From Brassica napus (lineage: Eukaryota; Streptophyta; Magnoliopsida; Brassicales; Brassicaceae): a DNA stretch of 64,000 nt. This document shows, piece by piece, positions 39,230-51,121 of the stretch. The stretch lies in NCBI RefSeq assembly GCF_020379485.1, contig NC_063434.1, positions 30,575,401 through 30,639,400 on the forward strand. Direction: 5' to 3'. Every line of letters begins with the position of its first letter. Positions within the stretch are counted from its first letter, which is position 1. Below the pieces are notes generated by a model. It was not told where the DNA came from. It ran no database searches and saw only the letters and a program-made list of their open reading frames with translations. The position numbers and the translations under genes are program-made.

Positions 39230-39890
39230 TAATTTTCCCGCCAAATAAAAACTACTAAAACCACCAAAAGATTTTCGTAGTCTCTGTTCCTCGGAAATGT
39301 TTTGACCTCTGTTCATCGCCTTCAATCTATTAGCTTCCATACGTGTTCTTTGCTCTTCTGTCAGCTCACTGCTTTTATCCTTGTTTCGTGTAGGCCATTA
39401 GGCCTCGTATCCGTTGCATTATCAAATGTCTCGTTCAATATACTGTCTTGAAAAGCATCGGCATTAGTATCAGGATCAACGATCTTCTTTGATGGTATGT
39501 TCTCCTCGTCATAACTTGGCTGATCCATATCTCTGTCTCCTGCAAAGAGTGTGTGTATTACCGACAGTACAAGAAAGTCATGGAGTAACATAAATTTAAT
39601 TTGCAGCCATACAAGAAGCGTTTCCACAAAAGCTGATCTGTATTACATACCTTGATCATCAGAATGAAGAGCATTCTCCTCTTGCTTTCCGTATAACTTG
39701 TTTGTATCAACTCCGCTGGCGACCCTTTCTCTCAGTTAGTTTAGGATCAAGATTAGCTTTAGCTCCAGTATCATTACTAGAGAGAGTGAGTTTCAGTTTG
39801 AATGTCGGTTTATTTGTTTCTATTGGTTGGTTCAATGTCGGTTTAGGATCCCATCACACACCCATAACTAACCAGATTGGAAAGGACAAA
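39230..39890 (-). pseudogene. Remnant of a TIPIN/Swi3-domain (replication-fork) gene
   Basis: Three pieces read on the minus strand: LRERVASGVDTNKLYGKQEE (about 39660–39735), DRDMDQPSYDEENIPSKK through FQDSILNETFDNATD (39400–39539), and SELTEEQRTRMEANRLKAMN (39290–39362). They resemble the C-terminal half of the zinc-knuckle/Swi3 protein that I recall at At3g02820, at the expected position. The Swi3 core and zinc knuckle are missing. A frameshift separates GLHETR from DKSSELTEEQ, and a stop lies immediately before LRERV. Upstream, an unrelated open stretch (KPTFKLKLTLSSNDTGAKAN) abuts it, so the locus may be chimeric. Confidence 0.6.
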
Positions 39891-40271
39891 GATAATGAAA
39901 ACAAAATAATAAAAGTTTGGTGACGTCGTGTTCTCTACCGTCCGTCCAATTTTGGCGGAGAAGATAAAATAAAGTTTTGCACTTGGCAGCAAAAAACCTA
40001 CGTAGGGATAGGTTGGTCTTCTTATTTGCATTAATTAATTATTATTGTTCTCTAAATGTTTTGTTTCTTTTTTGTGTGGAGGTGAGACGAGAACGCCTTT
40101 TTTGCTTTTAATCTCTCTTTTCACTTCCTGTCTCTCTGTTTACACGATTCTTCTCCTACTTCATCTATGTCCATTGTCATTTACTTCTTCTCTTACACTT
40201 TATGGTGATGATAGTGTAATGTCTTATGCTCATCTTCATCGTCATCGTTGGAGACATTCCTCTTCACGTCT

Positions 40272-41980
40272 ATGGATTTTAACGCCGGAGTTCCTATGTC
40301 CTCTCTTTCACCTCTGATGATCAATCAAGGTCTCCTCAATTTATTCTTCCTCTTCTTTTTCAGCTTTGATCTGATTTAAATTTTTATTATTTTTATGGAT
40401 TAATCTCGAATTATGTTTCTATATTTTTGGTGGGGGTTGGTGATAATCAGAGGCAATGTGGCAAATGAATTTGAGTTCAGATGAAACAATGGAAACCGGT
40501 TCTTACCCTGAACGACCAGAAGAGCCTGATTGTTCTTATTACATCAGAACTGGTCTCTGTAGATTCGGCTCAACTTGTCGGTTCAATCACCCTCGTGATC
40601 GGGAACTGGTATGTTCTTGTGTCTGCTTTTGGAGTTTAGAGATCTGTTTTGTCGGATCCAAAGTTGGAAGCTCTTTAATAGTGTTTTTGATATCTCTTAT
40701 AGGTTATAGCCACTGCTAGAATGAGAGGAGAATACCCTGAAAGGATTGGTCAGCCTGAATGCGAGGTTATTAGAATACTCTTCTCTCTGTTACATTATGA
40801 AAGAGTTTTTTTTTTTTTGCTGTTTATAAGAAGATATTTTGTTTTCCATTGTGGATTAACTTACATTGTATGTTTGGGGGTTGTTTAGTACTATTTGAAG
40901 ACAGGAACATGCAAGTTTGGAGTAACATGTAAGTTTCATCACCCTAGGAACAAAGCTGGGATTGCTGGAAGAGTCTCACTCAACATGTTAGGCTATCCTC
41001 TACGCTCTGTATGTTTTGTCTTTTTCTTTATTTTATTTTATTTTATCATCACTTTTGTGATTGTTACAAAACCCTCTTAGTGATTCTATTTTATTAAATG
41101 ATGCAGAATGAAGTTGATTGTGCTTATTTTCTAAGAACCGGACACTGTAAATTTGGCGCCACTTGTAAATTCAACCATCCCCAGCCTCAACCAACAACCA
41201 GCCTCATGGTTCCTACTTCAGGCCAACAACAGTCTTACCCTTGGTCAAGAGCCTCTTTTATCGCCAGCCCTCGGTGGCAAGATCCCTCCGGCTTCACCCC
41301 ATTAATGATGCCTCAAGGAGTTGTATGGAACCCATACAGCGTAAGTTGTGTCCAAAAACAACACTCCTCATCTGATTCTTTTGATTTCAAACTGAACTTT
41401 TTTCATTTCCTTAGGGTCAGCTCGGCTCAGTTTCTCCTTCAGGTACTGGAAATGAACACAACAACTACAGAAACATGCAGCAAAACGAGTCAGGCTCCTC
41501 TGTTCAGCCTAGTGAGAATGTTTTCCCGGAGAGACCGGGACAACCTGAATGCCAGTTCTACATGAAGACAGGAGACTGCAAGTTTGGCACAGTTTGCAAG
41601 TTTCATCATCCTAGAGATAGACAACCTCCTTCTCCTGATTGTCTCTTGAGTCCCATTGGCCTCCCTTTACGCCCTGTAAGCTGCTCAACAAAATGCATGT
41701 TCAATTGAATTTGGTTGGTTCTAATAGCTTTTTTGTTTTGTTTTGGATATAGGGAGAACCGGTGTGTGTGTTCTATAGTCGCTATGGAATCTGCAAGTTT
41801 GGTCCAAGCTGTAAATTTAATCACCCAATGGAAGTATTCGCGTACGACAACACAGCTTCAGAGACAGACGAGGTTGTGGAAACGTCACGCGGAGATTCCA
41901 GAAGAGTCTCAGTGTCTGAAACAAGACAAGCAGCGACAGCCTCTGGTAAAGACACTCCCATTGATACACAGCAGCAGTGA
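40272..41980 (+). CDS. ZFN1: CCCH-type zinc-finger protein ZFN1
   Basis: Seven exons (40272–40329, 40451–40608, 40703–40765, 40889–41008, 41107–41340, 41415–41675, 41753–41980) encode 373 residues. Five C-x8-C-x5-C-x3-H fingers are visible: [80 protein letters not shown] and [20 protein letters not shown]. Such fingers bind single-stranded nucleic acid, and ZFN proteins are reported to bind DNA and to have ribonuclease activity. A Gln/Ser/Pro-rich linker separates fingers 3 and 4 and looks shorter than the Arabidopsis version I remember. The gene starts [15 protein letters not shown]. The Arabidopsis match is At3g02830 from memory. Confidence 0.94.
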
Positions 41981-42309
41981 GTGAAGAAGAGAGCTTTAAA
42001 AAGCTTTGATTTTTCATAGAGAAACCTGTAAATTCTTACATTTTAATCTGAAGCATATTTATATTAATAATGTATAGAGGAGGTGATTATACAACTGATC
42101 TTGATCTGATAGCCATTGTTGAAATATTCTTTTGGTGGATCAGGTGAATAGATTGATAAATGTATAACCGGTTAAGATCTGGTTTAGAAATCTTCCCTTC
42201 TTATTACCGGTTCAGCGTTAGATTTTCATATTCCATTTTCAATTATTTATAAGTTGTTAACAATGCTCGTGTGCGAAGTCATATTTAATACATAAAGATT
42301 GGGCCTAGC
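41981..42309. other. ZFN1 3' flank
   Basis: AT-rich 3' UTR and spacer. I see no gene before the retroposon target site at 42310. Confidence 0.5.
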
Positions 42310-43163
42310 TCGTGGCCTTTAACTTTTTTTTTTTTTCACTGGAAATTTTATTAATGGAACTGAGCCCAAAGGGGCAAAGCCCAACATGAAACAAAAACAA
42401 AAGGGCAAAACATGCCCAACTACGAGAGAGATGAAGGCCCAACACAAGGCCCAAAACACGAAGGGTAAACCGTCGAGGAAGCAAGCCACGGCACGTCATC
42501 TTCCACGTGTCCGATCGCCCGGCAATCAATGAACACGGGTCAAGACGAGGAACCACTTCCTTCCACCGGAACCAGAGGAGGCGACGGAACTCCGCCGACG
42601 GCGAAGACGAACCACGGAAGAACCAATCTTCACAAGGGCTCGAACCGAAGAGCCAAAACTGGGAGATCTACGATTCGGAAAAGAACATCGACGTCTACAA
42701 TCGATCCTTCAATCCGACTATCTTGCATGAGAAGATCCGGCATCTTTAAAGATAAAGATAAGCTTGAAGATGTAAAAACCAAATCAATTGGGGAGAAGAG
42801 TCGTCGGAAGAATAGAGCGAGAGGCAGTCGGACAACGAAGAACTGAATCGCAGATCGATCGGTGCCGGCGAGAACGATTCTAAGTAAGACATCGTCTCCC
42901 GGAGACAGAAGCCGGCGAAGTCGGCGCTTTGAAAGCCGTCGCTTCCCGGAAACAAAAGCCGGACGGTCATCGGAGGAACTGATCAACCGCCGGAGACGAA
43001 AACCGGTCGGAAGTACCGAAACCGGTAAACAAAAACGACAACCTCTCACTCTCAAATCAACTCTGAACCTTCTGAAAGATAAAGGATTGATAAGAAGGCC
43101 AGAGGAATAGAGAGAAATTATCTCACTAGGAGAGGAGAGAGAGTCCTTCGTGGCCTTTAACTT
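42310..43163 (-). mobile_element. Poly(A)-tailed non-LTR retroposon with 16-bp target duplication
   Basis: A perfect 16-bp direct repeat, tcgtggcctttaactt, flanks the insertion (42310–42325 and 43148–43163). Next to the left copy is a T-run, which on the minus strand is a poly(A) tail following an ATTAATAAAATTTCCAGTGA 3' end. The body of about 820 bp is far richer in GC than its surroundings and contains a 185-codon minus-strand frame full of Arg, Ser and Leu with no reverse transcriptase. It therefore looks like a non-autonomous or internally deleted LINE-type element that was mobilised in trans. Open frames within it are not called as host genes. Confidence 0.8.
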
Positions 43164-44201
43164 ATCCATGTAATAACAACTTGACACAACTTATTATATT
43201 CAAAGACAAAATTGTATGTCTCTATTGTCTAAGAAATAAACATATTGCAACATGAAATTTGTGAAGAAGATTTCATGTGACCTACTTAACTAATTACAAG
43301 TTGTTTTGTTTAATACTACACTCAAGAAAGTAATAACATGCAAGTGTATTTCATACGTTTTCCAAATAAGCGGTATCAAACATATGAGGTAACCATGTTT
43401 GAAAATATTATCGATTTGGCAAACAAGAATTCCAACCACTGAAATTTTCTCAAGTCCAACATTCTATATACTAACTAGTCTACACCAACCACTAGTTAGC
43501 TTTATGATGACCATTTCTATTTCCGAAATGGTCAATGCCACGGATAGGATTGTTTAGAAAAAAAATTAGCTGAGAAATTTCATAAAATAATTAAAAACGG
43601 TGGCTCGACACTATTGGGTTCTTTTTTGTCAACGGTTTGCCTAAGACTAAATTCACAAATCTAGCTTTGTTTTTGGTCACACTAACCTGAACAACAAAAA
43701 CAACTTTCAAAAAACAGTTGTTGATTTAACTTTTAAACGTCTACAAAACATTACTGCAGCCCGTAGTAATTATGATAAAAAAGGTACTTATTACCACCAT
43801 TTATGTAATGCGATGTCTAGTTGACTATATTTTGATCGTTACAACTATTCATGACCTTGTTAGTAGATTTTTTGAAGATTTAGCTATTTCTATAACATAG
43901 CTGTCATATTTATCGTTACAACTATTCATGGACCTTGAGATACTCTTTACTCTTTAGAATATCTCATCAGCATTAACATTACCATGTTTAAATATTATTT
44001 AAATTTTATAATTAAAATATTAAATCCACAAAAATACTAGATCATTCATACTATGAAAGCCTGTCAAGAATTATTTAAACGAAAATTTCAACCTATATGG
44101 TTTAAAATTTTCATTTTAATTTTCTTTGTCAGAAATGAAAATTCTCCATCTTCTTCTTCTTGTACCATTATGATATCTTTCTTTTTTCTGTGGCCGGTTC
44201 T

Positions 44202-44245
<44 letters not shown>

Positions 44246-44431
44246 AACTAATGTGAAAAGCCTCTTCTTGAATTCCACCATCCGTCTCCTCTCTCTGTTC
44301 AGACTCTTCTTTACGCGTTACCCAAAAAGGTACAAAATCTCAAAAAATCTCTCAAAATCCAAAATATATTCACCGAAAAAAAAAACAAAACAAAGAAGCA
44401 CCAATAATTAAAACACAACTCAGAGAGGAAG
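43164..44431. promoter_or_regulatory. KIN7 upstream region
   Basis: This is AT-rich spacer followed by a 5' leader containing a long GA repeat (44204–44242) and CT/A-rich blocks up to the start codon at 44432. I see no gene in it. Confidence 0.5.
44204..44242 (+). repeat. (GA)n microsatellite in the KIN7 leader
   Basis: About nineteen GA units lie 190 bp before the start codon, probably within the 5' UTR. Such tracts can bind BPC-type GAGA factors in plants. A regulatory role is inference. Confidence 0.85.
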
Positions 44432-46394
44432 ATGAACCGATCCATCTCCTCCTTCTCCCTCATCTTCCTCCTCTACCTCGCGGCGGTTACTTCCGACCTC
44501 GACTCCGACCGTCGAGCCTTACTCACCCTCCGCAGCAGCGTCCGCGGCCGTACGCTCCTATGGAACACGAGCGCCTCCTCTCCTTGCACCTGGCACGGAG
44601 TCAACTGCCTCGCGGGTCGGGTCACTTCCCTCCGGTTACCCGGAACCGGTTTACTCGGCTCCTTACCAAACGAATCAATCGGGAACTTGACTCAGCTCCA
44701 GACTCTCTCCCTCCGGTTCAACTCCCTCTCCGGCCCGATCCCGTCCGACTTCTCCAACCTCGTCCTCCTCCGTTACTTGTATCTCCAAGGCAACGCCTTC
44801 TCCGGCGAGATTCCCGCGTTTTTATTTACTCTTCCGAATTTAATCAGAATTAATTTAGGGGAGAATAGGTTCTCGGGGAGGATCCCGAGTAATGTGAATT
44901 CCGCGCCTCGGTTGGTTACGCTCTACTTGGAGAGGAACCAGCTCACGGGTTCGATCCCCGAGATCACACTCTCTCTCCAGCAGTTTAATGTTTCTTCCAA
45001 TCAGTTAAACGGTTCGATTCCGGATTCGCTGTCGGGCTTTCCCGTAACCGTTTTCGAAGGGAACAGTCTCTGTGGGAAGCCGTTACAGTCTTGCGCCGTT
45101 TCTCCGCCGTCTAAAGACAGCGACGGGTTATCAACGGCAGCTATCGTCGGGATTGTGATCGGGTGCGTTGTCGGATTGTTACTACTTCTCTTGGTTCTGT
45201 TCTGTCTCTGTAGGAAGAGAAAGACGGAGGAGAATGCTCCGCCGCGAAACGTCGAAGCAGCTCCCGTCGCCGCCGCCGCCGCTACGACTTCCTCCACCGC
45301 CGCGGTTATACCGAAGGAAACGGCGGCGGCGGCGGAGAGCGGTGTGGTGAGTAAAGACTTGATCTTTTTCGTGAAGTCTTTCGGGGAATTCGATTTGGAT
45401 GGGTTGTTGAAGGCTTCGGCTGAGGTTCTTGGGAAAGGATCTGTTGGGTCTTCGTATAAGGCGAGCTTTGATCATGGTTTGGTGGTTGCTGTGAAGCGGT
45501 TGAGAGACGTTGTGGTGCCTGAGAAAGACTTCAGAGAGAGGATGCAGGTTTTGGGATCGATGAGTCATCCTAATCTAGTGACTTTGATCGCTTACTACTT
45601 TAGCCGTGACGAGAAGCTTCTTGTCTTTGAGTACATGTCTAGAGGAAGCTTGTCTGCTCTCTTGCACGGTAAGTATCACTGCGTTGTTGTGATTGGTTAT
45701 GTCATTTGAGCTGATTTAAATGGATTTGTAGGGAACAAAGGAAGCGGGAGGACTCCGTTGAACTGGGAGACCAGAGCCGGTATAGCATTGGGAGCTGCGA
45801 GAGCGATTAGTTACTTACATTCGCGTGATTCGACTACTTCTCATGGAAACATCAAGTCTTCGAACATTCTCTTGTCTAACTCCTATGAAGCTAAGGTCTC
45901 TGATTACGGTCTAGCGCCTATCATTAGCTCCACGTCTGCGCCTAACCGTATCGATGGCTACCGTGCCCCTGAAGTTACTGACGCTCGCAAAATCTCTCAG
46001 AAAGCTGATGTTTACAGCTTTGGTGTCCTAATACTTGAGCTACTCACAGGTAACAAGCTTAAAAGCATTGTTTTTTAACTGTGTTTTTAGGAGATTTAAC
46101 ATGGTACATTGTGTTCCAGGGAAGTCTCCAACACAGCAGCAACTGAACGAGGAAGGTGTAGATTTGCCAAGATGGGTCCAATCTGTTACTGATCAACAAT
46201 CAACGTCTGATGTGTTTGATCCAGAGCTCACAAGGTACGAATCAGAGGGCAATGAGAACATTATCCGGCTCTTGAAGATCGGTCTGAGCTGTACGGCTCA
46301 GTATCCTGATAGTCGTCCTTCCATGGCCGATGTTACCAGACTCATCGAGGAGGTTTCACATTCATCAGGCTCTCCAAACCCGGTATCTGATTGA
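44432..46394 (+). CDS. KIN7: Leucine-rich-repeat receptor-like pseudokinase
   Basis: Three exons (44432–45668, 45732–46049, 46120–46394) encode 609 residues. In order: a signal peptide (FSLIFLLYLAAVTS), an LRR N-cap with paired Cys (CTWHGVNC), about five LRRs (LQTLSLRFNSLSGPIP onward), C-cap SLCGKPLQSC, a transmembrane helix (IVGIVIGCVVGLLLLLLVLF), an Ala-rich juxtamembrane stretch, and a kinase-like domain. It is atypical: the glycine loop is GKGSVGSSYKA, HRD is replaced by HGN (SHGNIKSSN) and DFG by DYG. The VAIK lysine is kept (VAVKRL). The family member in Arabidopsis, KIN7 (At3g02880 from memory), is linked to plasma-membrane and tonoplast channel regulation. Catalysis is doubtful. Confidence 0.94.
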
Positions 46395-47106
46395 TTATAG
46401 TGGGGGTCTAAATTGATCGAGTTCAAATTGTTTGGGGCTGAATTGCAATTTATTGAATAGTTTATACACATTCCCCGCCTTTTTATTTCCTTCGTTGTGC
46501 GTGTCATAGTGTGTTCGTTAATTATTGAGCCTCAAATTGAGACGAGACTTTGCAGATTTTTTTCTCTTTATATTTTTCTTTAGTTCATAATTTTAAAAAT
46601 GTTCATAAAATTATTTGCTAAAGACAATTTTTTGTATAAAGTGTTATTGGTTTTTTTTAGCAACAAGTGTTATTGGTTGTGTGTGAATAAACTGGTTTGT
46701 TTTCTTCGTATCTTATCATACAAAAAAGTAAAAAAGATCAACAGTCTTTGTTTTCGCGCCGTCCATTAGAATTTGCTAATTCATTGATAACAAGATGACT
46801 TTATAATCCATAAAAATAAAACTGAAAATCTTTAAAAAAAATTTCTTGTAACACAACTAAAAATCTTGTATTGGCTATTTCTTCGGATTTCACATGAAAA
46901 AATGTCAACGACAATGGTGGTCCTGAATCATGTCACGATTGACTGACAAACAGTTCATGTTTCCATTTAATTTGAAGTTTTATAATAATGCGAAGTTGGT
47001 AACCACTAACCGTACACCACAAGGAAATAAATAAAGAAAACATATTAAAATTAGTCAGAATTATTTACTGAATATCAGTTTATATATATATATATATATA
47101 GTGATG

Positions 47107-47144
<38 letters not shown>

Positions 47145-48187
47145 ATGTTATGTTTCTGGTTTGTGAATATCAATTTCAGTAAATGGATATATATACTTTG
47201 GTTTGGAAAACTCTGCAGAATTTATGTATCTATATATCAACATGGCCGATAAATCATGATGTCCACAACTACACCTTAAAAAACTTGGACCAGTTGTTTA
47301 TCATACCTAATTCCAAACAAACAAATAAAATCATACCTACTTTCAAAATCTAGTTACTTGGACTTATTATAGAACATAAATCATTTCAATAATCACAAAA
47401 TATTATAGGTTCATGTGTAATGGACACAAAGTATATGGTATGAAATTTCGCATGAACAAATAACTAGTTTTGACATTTTACCCAAAAAAAGAAACTAGTT
47501 TTGACAAGTTCTTTACTTCAAACATAAATCGGTAGATATACTTTCAACTTATTATTTGAAAAATATTGTGATCTAGATTCAACAAATTCTCCATTCTTTC
47601 CATGTGACATAATATCTACACCGATTCATAATCATAGACAGTTGACACCATTATTTTTTGTTTTACTGGTCCAGCTCATGTCCATGTGGACACACATCCA
47701 CATAAGTACGTATGAAGTTTCTATATTGGCAATAAAGTTTTTGGCAGGTGGCCCGTAGTGAGGGACCAATATTCCATAACTCTCGTGACATATTCACATA
47801 CATATATAGATCATCTTTCCTCAAGTGCAACGCCTAAATTTAGAACGCGAACCAAATAGCATTAAAGCATAATTAGAGCCGGTCATAGACGAAATGAAAT
47901 ATATATATTTTTAGGTTAAACTAGAGTGAAGTAAAAGCCGTAAATGAGAGAAAAGAATGCAAGGCTTTGAGTAATAATTTAAAAGGGGCCATAATTAATA
48001 CTTTTTTTTTTGGTAAAAGCCATAATTAATACTTAGGCCTAACATAGAACTTATATAACGTCTTAGCACAACAATCGATAAGATCAAACGAGAAAGTAAG
48101 ACAAGTAGAGTCTACTAATTAGCAGACACATATCTAAACGATATAAGTGACCGATGATACAAAGTTTATTTGCTTATAAAAAGGAAG
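46395..48187. other. Intergenic with AT microsatellites
   Basis: This 1.8-kb AT-rich spacer lies between KIN7 and the convergent GASA5 gene. Two (AT/TA)n runs are at 47082–47100 and 47109–47140. I see no coding region. Confidence 0.55.
47082..47140 (+). repeat. Paired (TA)n microsatellites
   Basis: Two TA runs are separated by gtgatgtt. The second is about 15 units long. Confidence 0.85.
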
Positions 48188-48906
48188 TTAAGGACATTTT
48201 GAACGGCCTTCTTTGGTCTTCCAATTGTTGTAACAAGGGCAGTTTTGCTTGTTTCCATAAGTGCCAGAAGGAACGCAAAGACATTTGCTACAACACTTAA
48301 GGCAAAAGAACATGCATGGCTTCTTGTGTGATGTTGCCGAGCAACGGTAATTACACTTCGGTCTGCAATCTGCGCGTGAAGTTTACATCCAAAACAATGC
48401 CACAACAAAATAAACACATCGTTGATATGTTCATGTTTATATATATCATATAAAATATCCAAGTCAGTAAATACTAGTACTTTAAGAGATTGTGGTTTTT
48501 TTTCTTCTTTTTTTGAAACAAGGAGATTGTGATTAATTTCAACAAAACATATCATAATTGTTGCTTGCGTATTTTTCAGCAGATTATCAGCTTGTGACTT
48601 TAGAATAAATGGTATTATCGTAATTACATAGTATTTTGTTCCTACCTTGGGGATGGAGTCTGCCACCACCACGAGAAGCCTGTCAAAGAAAGGCTTCACT
48701 TTCAATATAACCATAGAATTTCAGTTCTTGTTAAAATTAAAAGAAAAATAAACAATTCACTTCTTCTTCTTGATAAAACTAATTATTTCGAAATTGAGAG
48801 AATGTGTTTTGACAAAGTTTTATGAATATACCTGAACGAGGTTGGAGACTGACAGTAGAGAGAGCAAAGTTAAGAAGAGAAGAACATATTTAATAGAATT
48901 CGTCAT
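48188..48906 (-). CDS. GASA5: GASA/Snakin cysteine-rich peptide, GASA5-type
   Basis: Three exons (48832–48906, 48646–48679, 48188–48369) encode a 96-residue precursor. Residues 1–25 are a signal peptide (YVLLFLTLLSLLSVSNLVQ). A short basic linker (ASRGGGRLHPQ) comes from a 34-nt second exon, followed by the GASA domain with all twelve Cys: C-x3-C-x3-C, then KKPCMFFCLKCC, KCLCVP, NCPCYNNW, ending KCP. GASA peptides are gibberellin-responsive secreted or apoplastic regulators, and GASA5 is reported as a negative regulator of flowering and heat tolerance in Arabidopsis. The acceptor at 48370 was chosen over a nearby CAG because only it restores the first Cys and the frame. From memory it is At3g02885. 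Confidence 0.9.
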
Positions 48907-49064
48907 TTGTATAACTTTTGGTTTTGAACTAATGATTTTTAGAACAAAGTATAGGTTAAAGATACTTATAGAGAAAATTAGTGGAAATTTGCTTTTAGGA
49001 ACAATATTTGACAATCCCCGTGTTCATGCCGTGATTTTTGGGTACGATTAGGTTACTGTAGTTA

Positions 49065-50380
49065 CTAATTATGCTACTTATTTTTTGCCCATCCGAAAAG
49101 CTTATTAAAAATAATTCCATCCTAAAATAGCAGATAAATGAATGGAACATATAATTCCTTTCGTTTTTTACTCGTGTTATTATTTTACATGACAATTTGT
49201 GCAACCTATGATTTCAGTTTGATAGATCTGAATTATGACTAAGCTAAAATTTTAAAATGATTCAACAACAATATGTATGTAAACTTAGAAGTGAACATAA
49301 AGATGAAAGAAGTCAAGTCGTGTAATAGAAACGGAAAATGCGGCGAGGTTAAGGTGAAGAATAAGATTATTTGTTTTTGAATATGTAATATTTGCGGGCC
49401 ATTTTTGGCTACATATCCATCATATTTTGAACTTGCAGCAAATTATGCATGCTACCAGGAAAAATATTTAATGTTGATAGATTTAAGTTATAAATAATGT
49501 TGCATATGAATAGTTATCAAAAGAACACTACCAAACTAAAAATCTAAATGATTTAAGGAAATATATGTAAACGGTAAAGTGCAAATAAAAAGGCACTAAA
49601 GACAAGTAGTGAAATGGAAAGCGAAAAATACGGCTAAGTTAAAGGCGATAATGGTGATAAATAATACTATTTGATTTTGAATATGTGATATTTGTGGGCC
49701 ATTTTTTTGTTCAAATATCTTTCATATTATTTGTTCTTTTTCTTTTTAATTTAACAACATCACTAGATTTTTGGTCAAACATCAATCATATTTTTATATT
49801 TTGGATATATAGAGCTATTAATAAAAAAAGTTAAACATAGAGTTTATGAAAATAAAAGTAAACCACCATCCACGGTTGTCATCATATCATATGACTGTGG
49901 ATTTGTTAAAGAAAAACTATAGAGATCGTAGACCGTAAACTATAGATACCTTAATCTTTGTTGCATTGCATTATTTCAAAAGCTCTATAATAGCAGAATA
50001 ATGAACAAGACATATAATTTTTTTAGTTTTTATTAATGTCATACTTTACATGACAATCATTTGCAGAACTTAAGATTTCCATTTTGATAGTGATAGATCT
50101 GAATTTAAAATAATCTTGCATGTAAAGCATTATATGAACACTATCAAGCTAAAAGTCTAAATGATTCAATGAAAGAAATGTAGGTATTGTGAAGTGCACA
50201 AAGAAAAGACTAAAATCAAGTAATGTAATAGATATTAAGTGGAAAACGCAGCCATTGTGACAAAAAAAAAAAAAAAAAAAAAAAGTGGAAAACGCAGCCA
50301 AGGTTAAATGGCATGAACGGTGATAAATAATACTATTTGATTTTGAATATGTGAATTTTACGAGCTGTTTTTTTTTTCTC
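49065..50380. repeat. Diverged three-copy tandem repeat upstream of GASA5
   Basis: Three copies (about 49065–49430, 49470–49735, 49970–50370) share ordered blocks: a tttacatgacaat block (first and third only), a gatagatctgaatt block, a gaaa-acg-ggc-gttaa block and an atttgattttgaatatgtga block followed by gggccattttt. The last block sits near 49377, 49676 and 50342. Copies are heavily diverged. They lie in the shared promoter space of GASA5 (minus) and AIPP2 (plus). Confidence 0.6.
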
Positions 50381-51121
50381 AGATATAATCTTATATATTA
50401 TTTTCTTTAATTTATAATTTACAGGCGACAACAAAAATTCTTTAAAGGCCTTAAAAAATAGACAGACCCAAAATACTAAAACGTTCACTACTACAAAATC
50501 TATCAGAAGGCCTACCAAAAATGATTTTCCCAACTATTCCAAATAAAACGATAAAACACGGCCGTTTTCCCAACTTAGAAATTAACGAAGTAGTCATTTT
50601 AATATCATTTGTTTTTGGAATAAAAAATGTACTTTTATTTTTGGAATAACCAGAGTGTATTTTTTTATAAAAAAAACTGAGCATACAACTCTGTATTTAT
50701 AAGCATTATAAATATGTTTCTCTTTTTTTTTTGGCCAACCTAAATAAATATGTTTCTCACAATGCAGAAATCTTACTACTTTTCAAAAGTAGAGATGCAT
50801 TCATGGAGTTGTTCAAAAAAAAAAAGAGAAAGTGTTTTATTAGAAGACCTTACGCCTAAATTAGTTAAATACAGAAAATCTAGCGTGTGTATATTATTAT
50901 AATACCTATATGTATTGTCCGTACGTATCTACGAGTATAGGTATAGATAGAACCGTGTGTATTTTTATTTCTTTCGTACTGATATGTCCACGTCAGATTC
51001 TCCTTGTAGCTAGCTAGAGAGTGAGTGTGCGAGAGAGAGAGAATCCGAAATCGAAATCGAATCTGGATTTAAAGAGGAACTAGGGTTCTTATAGGGAGTT
51101 GCGATAGCGATAATCGAGGAA
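50381..51121. promoter_or_regulatory. AIPP2 promoter and 5' leader
   Basis: AT-rich DNA gives way near 51000 to a GA-rich leader (gagagagagagaatccg) and a typical plant leader containing gaaatcgaaatcgaatc. I see no further gene. Confidence 0.45.

Noticed and set aside
42507..43187. Several long overlapping frames on both strands, up to 185 codons
   Set aside because: They lie inside a GC-rich retroposon. High GC alone opens many frames, and no domain is recognisable.
44053..44411. Frames containing (RE)n or (ER)n runs
   Set aside because: They translate the GA microsatellite in the KIN7 leader.
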